Shown here: piece after piece, positions 56,771 through 62,768 of the stretch | Numbering within the stretch: the first letter of the stretch is position 1 | How the letters are laid out: the number at the start of each line of letters is the position of its first letter | Virus record (IMG/VR): IMGVR_UViG_3300020444_000002 | Span: 22,431-86,430 of that record | Source of the DNA: a virus | DNA: 64,000 nucleotides | Strand: one strand, 5' to 3' | Made by a program: the position numbers and the translations under genes | The notes under the pieces: model-generated | Databases searched by the model: none | What the model was told of the DNA's origin: nothing | What the model saw: the letters and a program-made list of their open reading frames with translations, nothing else

Positions 56771-56845
56771 TGGCTCCGCAGGCTGGATTCGAACCAGCAA
56801 CCTTCTCCTTAACAGGGAGCTGCGCTACCATTGCGCCACTACGGA
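56771..56845 (-). tRNA. tRNA-Asn (GTT)
   Basis: Acceptor TCCGTAG/CTGCGGA, anticodon loop CTGTTAA, encoded CCA. Confidence 0.93.
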
Positions 56846-56852
56846 ATATATT

Positions 56853-56927
56853 TGGCGGACCGTACGGGACTCGAACCCGTTTCATTTCCGTGACAGGGAA
56901 ATATGTTAACCCATATACTAACAATCC
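56853..56927 (-). tRNA. tRNA-Asp (GTC)
   Basis: Acceptor GGATTGT/ACGGTCC, anticodon loop CTGTCAC, T-loop TTCGAGT, discriminator G, encoded CCA. Confidence 0.92.
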
Positions 56928-56933
56928 ATATTT

Positions 56934-57007
56934 TGGCAGGCAGTGAAGGTAACGCTCCCTCGTCTGTGGGTTTGGAATCCACTATTCTGCTATTGAACTA
57001 ACCACCT
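56934..57007 (-). tRNA. tRNA-Trp (CCA)
   Basis: Acceptor AGGTGGT/ACTGCCT, anticodon loop TTCCAAA, discriminator G, encoded CCA. T-loop AGCGTTA is atypical. Confidence 0.85.
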
Positions 57008-57011
57008 GTAT

Positions 57012-57396
57012 TTGTAAGGCTTTGTTGATTTGTACCTTACTTCACCGATACCTAACGTAACATGTACAGAAGGCTCAAATCGGGAACAAATCCGGCGAGA
57101 GCTTTTGTTGGTACTCTCGTATGAGTGCGATGCCGAGGGGTGTTCGCTTATTCCTTCCTCGACCCTTACTAGTCTAGAGCTAGCAGATACGGCAGCGAAG
57201 CCGTTCTACACAACCATGCAGACGTCTGGCTATTCCAACATCAGTGTACAGAGCGTAGCCATAACCTACGATGTCTTAAACGCGCACGACCACTCGCCAC
57301 CCATCACGGTTTACCAGTCCCCTTGGGGGGTCACTTATAGCCCACTGCTGCTGTCCTACCGTGCCGAAGCCTTGTCCGTCATTGCGCTTATATTTA
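57012..57396 (-). ncRNA. GC-rich structured RNA upstream of the tRNA array
   Basis: About 385 nt between the attenuator terminator (57414-57446) and tRNA-Trp, without a credible ORF. It has its own TTGCTT-18-TATAAT (57398-57427) overlapping the terminator U-tract. Stems such as GACCCCCCAAGGGGAC and GGCTTCGCTGCC are visible. It could be the 5' precursor of the tRNA transcript or an independent large phage RNA. Confidence 0.45.
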
Positions 57397-57397
57397 T

Positions 57398-57427
57398 ATT
57401 ATACCTAAATTGTTAAAGAAAAAGCAA
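57398..57427 (-). promoter_or_regulatory. TTGC-type promoter (18-nt spacer)
   Basis: TTGCTT, 18 nt, TATAAT, overlapping the attenuator's terminator tail. If active it would bypass the attenuator. Confidence 0.4.
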
Positions 57428-57446
57428 CCTCTTTTTAGGAGGCTGC
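57414..57446 (-). terminator. Attenuator terminator before the main tRNA array
   Basis: GCAGCCTC-CTAAAAA-GAGGTTGC hairpin followed by TTTTTCTTT. Its 5' strand (57441-57446) is also the target of pairing with GGCGCTCGGA in the leader ORF (57488-57497). Confidence 0.75.
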
Positions 57447-57482
57447 TCGGAGGTTTTTGTTTTCTATACTACACTGAGAAAA

Positions 57483-57560
57483 TTATGTCCGAGCGCCAAC
57501 CAAAAAGCTATCTGGATTCCAGAGCTGTGACGGCTGATGTTGTGTACATAATTCACTCAT
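57483..57560 (-). CDS. Leader peptide of the main tRNA array (multi-codon sensor)
   Basis: 25 aa, starting 6 nt after TATAAT (leaderless). Residues 4-20 read LCTQHQPSQLWNPDSFL; the end is VGART. Codons TTA, TGT, CAA, CAT, CAG, TCA, TGG, AAT, CCA, GAT, AGC, TTT and TTG correspond to tRNAs Leu, Cys, Gln, His, Gln, Ser, Trp, Asn, Pro, Asp, Ser, Phe and Leu encoded downstream. Only tRNA-Leu(TAG) lacks an exact codon (CTC is present). The last codons GGC GCT CGG A pair with TCCGAGC-A-GCC (57441-57451), which would break the terminator. Ribosome stalling should allow this; completion should block it. Confidence 0.7.
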   Translation of the reverse strand: MSELCTQHQPSQLWNPDSFLVGART

Positions 57561-57566
57561 ACTTCT

Positions 57567-57595
57567 ATTATACACCATCGTGTTTTAAAACACAA
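57567..57595 (-). promoter_or_regulatory. TTGT-type promoter of the main tRNA array
   Basis: TTGTGT, 17 nt, TATAAT, then 6 nt to the leader ATG. Confidence 0.7.
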
Positions 57596-57637
57596 GCGTT
57601 TTTTCAATTTTGGTGACCGTTAGAAGATATGCCCATA

Positions 57638-57723
57638 TGGTGGCGCAGGAGGGAATCGCACCCACTCGACCCGAAGGACTGGTTTTACAGACCAGCTCGT
57701 CTGCTTTAACGAATTACTACGCC
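57638..57723 (-). tRNA. tRNA-Tyr (GTA)
   Basis: Acceptor GGCGTAG/CTGCGCC, anticodon loop CTGTAAA, long variable arm, encoded CCA. T-loop TGCGATT. Confidence 0.9.
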
Positions 57724-57729
57724 ATAGTT

Positions 57730-57804
57730 TGGTGACCTATGTGGGAGTTGAACCCACCTCTACAGCTTGAAGGGCTGTTATCCTTTCCGATAGACGAATA
57801 GGCC
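57730..57804 (-). tRNA. tRNA-Glu (TTC) with C33
   Basis: Acceptor GGCCTAT/ATAGGTC, D-arm TCGTCTATCGG as in Glu tRNAs, T-loop TTCAACT, encoded CCA. The anticodon loop is CCTTCAA, so position 33 is C instead of the near-universal U. Confidence 0.88.
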
Positions 57805-57812
57805 ATGATGTT

Positions 57813-57837
57813 AAAAAATCGCCTCTTGGGGCGACTA
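57813..57837 (-). terminator. Attenuator terminator before tRNA-Glu/Tyr
   Basis: AGTCGCC-CCAAGA-GGCGATT hairpin and TTTTTT. The strand TCGCCCC (57828-57834) can instead pair with GGGGC (57859-57863) just after the leader stop codon. Confidence 0.75.
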
Positions 57838-57865
57838 CGGTTTTGACAAAAAGAAGAAGCCCCTG

Positions 57866-57910
57866 CTAAGAGTTATATTCTTCCTCGTAATAGCTTACTG
57901 AATTTGTCAT
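57866..57910 (-). CDS. Leader peptide MTNSVSYYEEEYNS of the tRNA-Glu/Tyr unit
   Basis: 14 aa, ATG 6 nt after TATAAT (leaderless). Six of eight residues 7-14 are Tyr or Glu: YYEEEY, the amino acids of the two tRNAs immediately downstream. Codons GAA GAA (57878-57883) can pair with TTCTTC (57853-57858). The adjacent GGGGC (57859-57863) can pair with GCCCC (57828-57832) of the terminator stem. This reproduces the 1:2 / 2:3 / 3:4 layout of amino-acid operon attenuators. Confidence 0.75.
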   Translation of the reverse strand: MTNSVSYYEEEYNS

Positions 57911-57916
57911 ACTACC

Positions 57917-57945
57917 ATTATAACGTATTAGCCAAAATAACGCAA
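57917..57945 (-). promoter_or_regulatory. TTGCGT-17-TATAAT promoter of the tRNA-Glu/Tyr unit
   Basis: Exact consensus, divergent from the plus-strand promoter at 57965-57993. Confidence 0.78.
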
Positions 57946-57964
57946 CATTTTTATTAAAACGCTC

Positions 57965-57993
57965 TTGTTTTTTAATGCAACTTGCTTCATAAT
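57965..57993 (+). promoter_or_regulatory. TTGT-type promoter, rightward
   Basis: TTGTTT, 17 nt, CATAAT. It drives the HIRAN nuclease gene. Confidence 0.65.
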
Positions 57994-58022
57994 TAATAGT
58001 GAACATAAACAGGGGAAATAAG

Positions 58023-59102
58023 TTGAAAGAAAAACCGCTAAATATAAACAGCTACTACAGTAAAGTAGTTGGTGTAACATTTGAGGGCCGTCAGGATGTT
58101 ATAGGACTTATGGACGGTAGTGAGCAGTTGCGGTTCCGTCGAGAGCCAGAAAACGAATATGACAAAAATGCTGTTGCGGTTGACGCTCTTGTAACACATG
58201 TAGCGCCAGAACCAGAATGGCTTACTATTGGTTACATTGCAAAAGACAAAAACAAAGAGCTGGCAGAAGTACTTACTGATGGCAAATATGCTTCCATAAA
58301 AGTGAGTGATATAACGGGTGGTGGAGACAAGAGTTTCGGGGTTAATGTTCATATTGAACACGAACGAATAATCAAAAAACACCGTTCTGAAAATGCAGTT
58401 TTAGTAAAAGACTTTTTTGGCAATGAAATATTCTACAACCCTGTCGCACATGAATATACAAATGCACTAGGTGAAGTCTACCTTTCGGGGAGTGCCTATG
58501 CATCAGGTGAAGAATTTGATAGTGAATTCTGGGCCAAGAACACCGTTGACCGTTACAACCTACCAGATGAAGTAAAAGCTCAAATAATAGATATGTGGAA
58601 TATAAACGGTGAAGCGAGCCGCAGCTTCGGGACTGCTGTTCACGCAGCAATCGAACTTTATGGGAAGTACCGAGGGCTGGCAAAAGTTATTGACACAGAC
58701 TTAAAGACAAAAAAACGCAAAATGCTTGACTCTAAGACAGAGAAAAACTCTGCACTAAGTAAAATACCCTATTTAAGGGACGCAACCCTAAAATTCTTTA
58801 ACAAAGAACGTGCAGAAGAAAAAGCGGTTTATGAGGTGCTAGTAGTTGACCATGAACATAAACGCGCTGGTCGTATTGATCGTCTGGTGATAAAGGATAA
58901 CGGTACATTTGAGGTTCGGGACATGAAGACGAACTTTAAGCTTCCAAAAAAAGAGAGAGACGGCTACCAAAAGCAGCTAAGCTTCTACGCCGATATAATA
59001 TTAGCGAACGGTGGAACTCTTGGCGACAACCCAATAATGCTGCATCACTGGAAGGATGGAGAATGGGTCGATGTAAAGCTAGGAAAGATTGATACATTAT
59101 AA
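58023..59102 (+). CDS. HIRAN domain fused to PD-(D/E)XK exonuclease
   Basis: 359 aa from TTG 58023 (AGGGG 7 nt upstream; GTG 57999 is the alternative). Residues about 8-115 form a HIRAN domain (VVGVTFEGRQDVIGLM, RREPENEYDKNAVAV, IGYIAKDKNKELA), which binds DNA ends or stalled forks. Residues about 205-340 form a RecB/Cas4-like nuclease: FGTAVHAAIELYGKYRG, AVYEVLVVDHEHKRAGRIDRLV, FEVRDMKTNFKLPKKERDGYQKQLSFYADII. Probably recombination-related end processing. Confidence 0.85.
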   Translation: MKEKPLNINSYYSKVVGVTFEGRQDVIGLMDGSEQLRFRREPENEYDKNAVAVDALVTHVAPEPEWLTIGYIAKDKNKELAEVLTDGKYASIKVSDITGGGDKSFGVNVHIEHERIIKKHRSENAVLVKDFFGNEIFYNPVAHEYTNALGEVYLSGSAYASGEEFDSEFWAKNTVDRYNLPDEVKAQIIDMWNINGEASRSFGTAVHAAIELYGKYRGLAKVIDTDLKTKKRKMLDSKTEKNSALSKIPYLRDATLKFFNKERAEEKAVYEVLVVDHEHKRAGRIDRLVIKDNGTFEVRDMKTNFKLPKKERDGYQKQLSFYADIILANGGTLGDNPIMLHHWKDGEWVDVKLGKIDTL

Positions 59103-59118
59103 AAAGGAGGTAAAAATA

Positions 59119-59643
59119 ATGCAGACTATAACAGTCTGTACGGATGCCGGACATAAGAAGTCACATAAACAATCAGTAGCAGTATGGGCAACATACATAC
59201 GCTCACCTTCCCAAACAACACATGCCTCTGGCATAATCAAACAATCAGTTAAGGGCAGTTCGCACGCCGAACTTTACGCACTAGCAAACGCCCTTCATAT
59301 AATTGGTAGGAATTACGACCTTAGCAAATACAGGCTAATAGTGTATTCAGATAATATGTACGCGATAAGAAACCACATAGACGGCACACTTGGTAGAACA
59401 AAAGAAGACTTTATGGATACATACAACAAGTTCATAAAGCCACAGATAAGCAAAGCAAAGCAATTTGAAGCTCGACATGTTAAAGGGCATCTTCCAAGGA
59501 GCCAATGGGGTCCAAGCCCGGCAAGGTTCTATATGCAAAACTGGTGCGACGAAGAAGTACATAGGGTGATGAAGGTTGCAATGAAAATTCATTTACAAAA
59601 GGTCAAACGCAACAAGATGTTTAAAAAAGCTTGTGTTTTATAA
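59119..59643 (+). CDS. RNase H type I-like protein
   Basis: 174 aa; AAGGAGG 9 nt before ATG. CTDAGHKK, SSHAELYAL, VYSDNMYAI and WCDEEVHRV give the four acidic residues (DEDD). It would remove RNA primers during phage replication. Confidence 0.8.
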   Translation: MQTITVCTDAGHKKSHKQSVAVWATYIRSPSQTTHASGIIKQSVKGSSHAELYALANALHIIGRNYDLSKYRLIVYSDNMYAIRNHIDGTLGRTKEDFMDTYNKFIKPQISKAKQFEARHVKGHLPRSQWGPSPARFYMQNWCDEEVHRVMKVAMKIHLQKVKRNKMFKKACVL

Positions 59644-59659
59644 CAAAAACGATTATAAT
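59631..59659 (+). promoter_or_regulatory. TTGT-type promoter
   Basis: TTGTGT, 17 nt, TATAAT, 20 nt before the ATG at 59679. Confidence 0.7.
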
Positions 59660-59678
59660 TAAAAACACAAAGGAATAT

Positions 59679-60107
59679 ATGGGATATACAACAAAATTCA
59701 ACGGCGGGCTAAGATTTAACAGAGAGTTAACACATAAGGAGTGGGTTGAATTAAGAAACCTTGGCAATTGCTACGACACAGAAGTATACAAGGAATATAC
59801 CGAGACACCAGAGACGCTGCCGAGCAGCTACCTACAATGGCAACCAAACCCCGACGGGACAGAACTCGTCTGGAACGATCAGGAAAAATTTTATGATTAT
59901 ATCCATTGGCTGCGCTGGCTCATTAAGCATTACCTGAAACCACATAATATAGTCGTTAATGGCGAAATAATTTGGCAAGGTGAAGAAGTTGAAGACAGAG
60001 GAATCATAACAGCATATAATAATAAAATTACAACAAAAGCGCTTCAGATTGAGGGCATTGTGAAATGCCCCAGCTGTAGCTATAAATTTATACCAGGAGA
60101 AAATTAA
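59679..60107 (+). CDS. Actinophage-type hypothetical protein
   Basis: 142 aa; AAAGGA before ATG. SSYLQWQPNPDGTELVWNDQEKFYDYIHWLRWLIKHYLKPHNIVVNGEIIWQGEEVEDRGII follows a widespread small phage family of unknown function. C-terminal CPSCSYKF. Confidence 0.65.
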   Translation: MGYTTKFNGGLRFNRELTHKEWVELRNLGNCYDTEVYKEYTETPETLPSSYLQWQPNPDGTELVWNDQEKFYDYIHWLRWLIKHYLKPHNIVVNGEIIWQGEEVEDRGIITAYNNKITTKALQIEGIVKCPSCSYKFIPGEN

Positions 60108-60488
60108 ATGAGTACATCGACATCTGTATTATTAACAATAATTGGTTCGACAATACTACTACTATTCCTAATGTTTGGGCTACCCCCTTACTTTGTCTGG
60201 CAAAAAGAACTATCTGGTAAAGCGCAGTTAGCAGAGGCCCAATTCAGCAAGCAGGTAAAGTTAGAGGAGGCTAAAGCTAACCTAGAAGCAGAGAAGCTCA
60301 ATGCACAATCAGAGATTGAGCGTGCAAAGGGAGCAGCTAAAGCTATAGAAATCGAAGGCGGTAAATTAACAGATGAATATATTAAATACCTCTGGGTGAG
60401 AAACCTTGCTAATGGTGATAATGAACTAATTTATATCCCTACAGAGGGCAACCTGCCAGTCTTAGAAGCTCCGAGGTTACAAAAATGA
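60108..60488 (+). CDS. Membrane-anchored coiled-coil (band-7/SPFH tail-like) protein
   Basis: 126 aa. Transmembrane segment (LLTIIGSTILLLFLMFGLPPYFVW), then an Ala/Glu/Lys-rich coiled coil (KAQLAEAQFSKQVKLEEAKANLEAEKLNAQSEIERAKG), like the C-terminal part of SPFH proteins without the SPFH domain itself. Common in actinobacteriophages; role unknown. Confidence 0.65.
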   Translation: MSTSTSVLLTIIGSTILLLFLMFGLPPYFVWQKELSGKAQLAEAQFSKQVKLEEAKANLEAEKLNAQSEIERAKGAAKAIEIEGGKLTDEYIKYLWVRNLANGDNELIYIPTEGNLPVLEAPRLQK

Positions 60489-60802
60489 GCGTAACAATTA
60501 ACGGTATAACATACGAAGGAAATAACATAAAGGTTGTTAACAATAAAGTTTGGGTTAACGGTAAACGGGTAGATAACGCTAAGCCAGGTAAGAACGGCAT
60601 ACTTGGCATTGAGGTTACTGGTACCTTACATAACCTGGAAACAGATTTATCTGTAACATGTGACGATGTTACCGGCACTATACAAGCTGGTGGCTCCGTC
60701 GCTTGTGATAATGTAGGTGGTACTATTCAAGCTGGCGGAAGTGTAAACTGTGACAATGTTGGTGGGAGCGTAATGGCAGGTGGAAGCGTCAATTACGGCT
60801 AA
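60485..60802 (+). CDS. Repeat protein, bactofilin-like beta-helix
   Basis: 105 aa. The C-terminal half repeats a GGS-V-CDNVGGTIQAGGSV unit of about 17-18 residues four times, suggesting a beta-solenoid. Overlaps the coiled-coil gene by 4 nt. It may polymerise at the membrane together with it. Confidence 0.6.
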   Translation: MSVTINGITYEGNNIKVVNNKVWVNGKRVDNAKPGKNGILGIEVTGTLHNLETDLSVTCDDVTGTIQAGGSVACDNVGGTIQAGGSVNCDNVGGSVMAGGSVNYG

Positions 60803-60895
60803 AATAGCCCCTGTAACACGATTTAAAATAAAAAACGTACATAGTCCCATCTTTTGCGCTAAAACGCGTCAGACGGGCTTAGAAAGGCTCATAGC

Positions 60896-61051
60896 ATGAA
60901 AAAAATTACAATAACCAATGTCGAAAACGGGTTTATCGTTGAAGTGACTAGTGAGGGACTCCAAAGTTTATTCGACCGTAGAGAAACCTTCGTAGCTAAA
61001 AGTGAGAATGAGCTAGTTGAGTTGGTGAAAAAATATGCAGGAAACGCCTAA
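60896..61051 (+). CDS. Small hypothetical protein
   Basis: 51 aa; begins MKKITITNVENGFIVEVTSE. Small alpha/beta protein. Preceded by GGCTNAAAACG-type repeats also seen at 5.6 kb. Confidence 0.6.
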   Translation: MKKITITNVENGFIVEVTSEGLQSLFDRRETFVAKSENELVELVKKYAGNA

Positions 61052-61268
61052 AGAATTGGTTGGGTTTTGTGAAAGTTGTATAGAGTTTAAATACTTCACA
61101 CTTGCTGATGGTTGGGATTTTTTTAGTAACCCAAGCTTGTGTGAATGTGGGCACAGATATAGTACACGCATAGGTTATCAAGTAACAACACAAAGAACCT
61201 ATGACAGCTCAAAGGCAAAAAAACTTATTGCAGAATTTAAAAAAATAAAACAAAAACGCTTGCGCTAA
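61035..61268 (+). CDS. Zinc-binding small protein
   Basis: 77 aa. CESCIEF and CECGHRYSTR form a likely zinc ribbon, followed by a basic helix. Overlaps the upstream gene by 17 nt. May bind DNA or RNA. Confidence 0.6.
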   Translation: MQETPKELVGFCESCIEFKYFTLADGWDFFSNPSLCECGHRYSTRIGYQVTTQRTYDSSKAKKLIAEFKKIKQKRLR

Positions 61269-61288
61269 TACACTTCATTCTGTATAAT
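61260..61288 (+). promoter_or_regulatory. TTGC-type promoter of SSB
   Basis: TTGCGC, 17 nt, TATAAT, about 48 nt before the SSB ATG. Confidence 0.7.
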
Positions 61289-61336
61289 AGTAATAGAGGT
61301 AAAGGCCTCGTAAACTAAAAAGAATGGAGTAAGTCA

Positions 61337-62020
61337 ATGAGCTTATCAAACCAATCAACAAACGTAAATCCTGTAAAGCATTATTTGCGGGTAAAAAGCG
61401 GTAGCGTAAACTACTACGACAAGGAAGAGCAGAAAAATATTGATGTTCCTACACCCTTGGAATTTGTAGTTCTGGACCAGTTAGCAACAGTCAAGGGCTG
61501 GAGCGACGCAGACCAGAGTGGCTACTGGAGTAACGAGGTAAGGTCTGCTGGACAAGATGTTCTGACTGTTCGCACAAAGAACGGCATCAAGGCAGAAGGT
61601 GTCTGGAAGGACATTAAAGGTAATTCAATGGTTGCAGGTGCGAAGTTTAATACTTCGGTGTACATTGCAACTAAAGGTCGTGACGGGCTTGAGATTCAAA
61701 ACATCGCATTTAGCGGTGCCGCTCTCAACGCTTGGATAGAGTTCGTTAACGCGAACAAGGGTGTCACAAGTGGCAAGGGCAAGGTTGTTATTACCGGCTT
61801 TGACGACGCTAAGAAGGGTGCTGTGAAATATCAGGTTCCACACTTCGAGGTAGCTGACATCACAGACACAGAGTTGGCAGAGGCCACAGAACTTGACAAG
61901 GAGTTGCAAGACTATTTGGAGGGATACTTCGCTAACCGTCGCAATGACGAGGTGCTGGAAACAGCAGCTTCTGTCAGCGGCGAAGACGAAGCGGTAGACT
62001 TGTCAGAGATTCCTTTCTAA
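61337..62020 (+). CDS. Single-stranded DNA-binding protein
   Basis: 227 aa. OB-like body (residues about 15-190) and an acidic tail ending AVDLSEIPF, closely like the SSB C-terminal tip DDIPF that recruits partners. Family placement rests mainly on the tail and on its position in the replication module. Own promoter suggests high expression. Confidence 0.7.
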   Translation: MSLSNQSTNVNPVKHYLRVKSGSVNYYDKEEQKNIDVPTPLEFVVLDQLATVKGWSDADQSGYWSNEVRSAGQDVLTVRTKNGIKAEGVWKDIKGNSMVAGAKFNTSVYIATKGRDGLEIQNIAFSGAALNAWIEFVNANKGVTSGKGKVVITGFDDAKKGAVKYQVPHFEVADITDTELAEATELDKELQDYLEGYFANRRNDEVLETAASVSGEDEAVDLSEIPF

Positions 62021-62031
62021 GGTTCTCGATA

Positions 62032-62307
62032 TTAAAAACGCCCTTGGCTGTAATTAGCTAGGGGCGTTTTTATATTTTCAAAAATTAATGATATCTGGTG
62101 GAGGGGGTCAACTTTTTCTGGTATTGCATTTGTTAAGTGCGCTGCAATAATTCCTATTATTAATGGTGTTCCGTATTTTACAAGCCTGTTTTCGCTTTCC
62201 ATCCACCTATCAACTTGTTCACTAAGCAGTTCATCTTTTGGCGCTGCTATCTCATAGGCAAGGGTGCCTATACCTATTGCGGCCCATGCCTTTTCACTAG
62301 CTCTCAT
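62032..62307 (-). CDS. DUF7427-like actinophage membrane protein
   Basis: 91 aa. MRASEKAWAAIGIGTLAYEIAAPKDELLSEQVDRWMES, then a hydrophobic segment (YGTPLIIGIIAAHLTNAIP), matching a family common in actinobacteriophages. Function unknown. Confidence 0.65.
   Translation of the reverse strand: MRASEKAWAAIGIGTLAYEIAAPKDELLSEQVDRWMESENRLVKYGTPLIIGIIAAHLTNAIPEKVDPLHQISLIFENIKTPLANYSQGRF
62034..62070. terminator. Bidirectional terminator
   Basis: AAAAACGCCC..GGGCGTTTTT hairpin with A and T runs on both sides, between SSB and the convergent membrane protein gene, whose stop it overlaps. Confidence 0.7.
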
Positions 62308-62527
62308 CCTCTAAAATCTTTCTTAGTGACTCCGCATCAATGGCCTCTGTTGCACAATCATCGGTGTACGATAGACTATATTCTATCTCTTCTCTTAGGG
62401 CAGTTATGGCTAGCGCTCTGGGCAGCATACCTATATCTGCCATTTCCATATATTCTTCAAAACGCTTACGCTGGTATTCTTTAATTTCTTGCTCTACGCT
62501 CTTTGGCGCTTTTTCGAAAGCCGTCAT
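62297..62527 (-). CDS. Hypothetical protein
   Basis: Unrecognised, 76 aa, helical and charged. Overlaps the membrane protein gene by 11 nt. Confidence 0.6.
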   Translation of the reverse strand: MTAFEKAPKSVEQEIKEYQRKRFEEYMEMADIGMLPRALAITALREEIEYSLSYTDDCATEAIDAESLRKILEDES

Positions 62528-62530
62528 AAT

Positions 62531-62689
62531 CTAACCCTCTAAACCTTTCTCTACCCCAATACGGCCTAACATTCTTAATGCTAGTTCCATACCGCGTTCA
62601 CATTGTTCGAGATAATTTTCCCAGTGTTCCCTTTGATCTGGAGTTAATTCCTTTGGGGCCGGCATATAGATTACATTATCTCTTTCCAT
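62531..62689 (-). CDS. Small helical protein
   Basis: 52 aa; begins MERDNVIYMPAPKELTPDQR. Resembles the 43 aa protein at 20526-20657. TATAAT lies 8 nt before the ATG. Confidence 0.6.
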   Translation of the reverse strand: MERDNVIYMPAPKELTPDQREHWENYLEQCERGMELALRMLGRIGVEKGLEG

Positions 62690-62710
62690 ATACTATAATT
62701 ATACACCAAA

Positions 62711-62738
62711 CAAACAAAAAGCGCCACTAGGACGCTAA
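62711..62738 (-). terminator. Terminator after the HNH/tRNA tail
   Basis: GCGTC-CTAGT-GGCGC hairpin followed by TTTTTGTTTGTTTG. Confidence 0.55.
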
Positions 62739-62751
62739 TTTAATAATTTCT

Positions 62752-62768
62752 TGGTGGGGCTGGAAGGA
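62752..62768 (-). pseudogene. tRNA 3' tail after the HNH gene
   Basis: T-CCTTC-CAGCCCC-A-CCA: the last T-stem strand, acceptor strand, discriminator and CCA of a tRNA lie immediately after the HNH stop. The rest of the tRNA is absent. Confidence 0.65.

Noticed and set aside
57030-57416. 128-codon open frame on the plus strand
   Set aside because: It is antisense to the structured RNA and tRNA leader, has no ribosome site or protein-like composition, and crosses the attenuator region.
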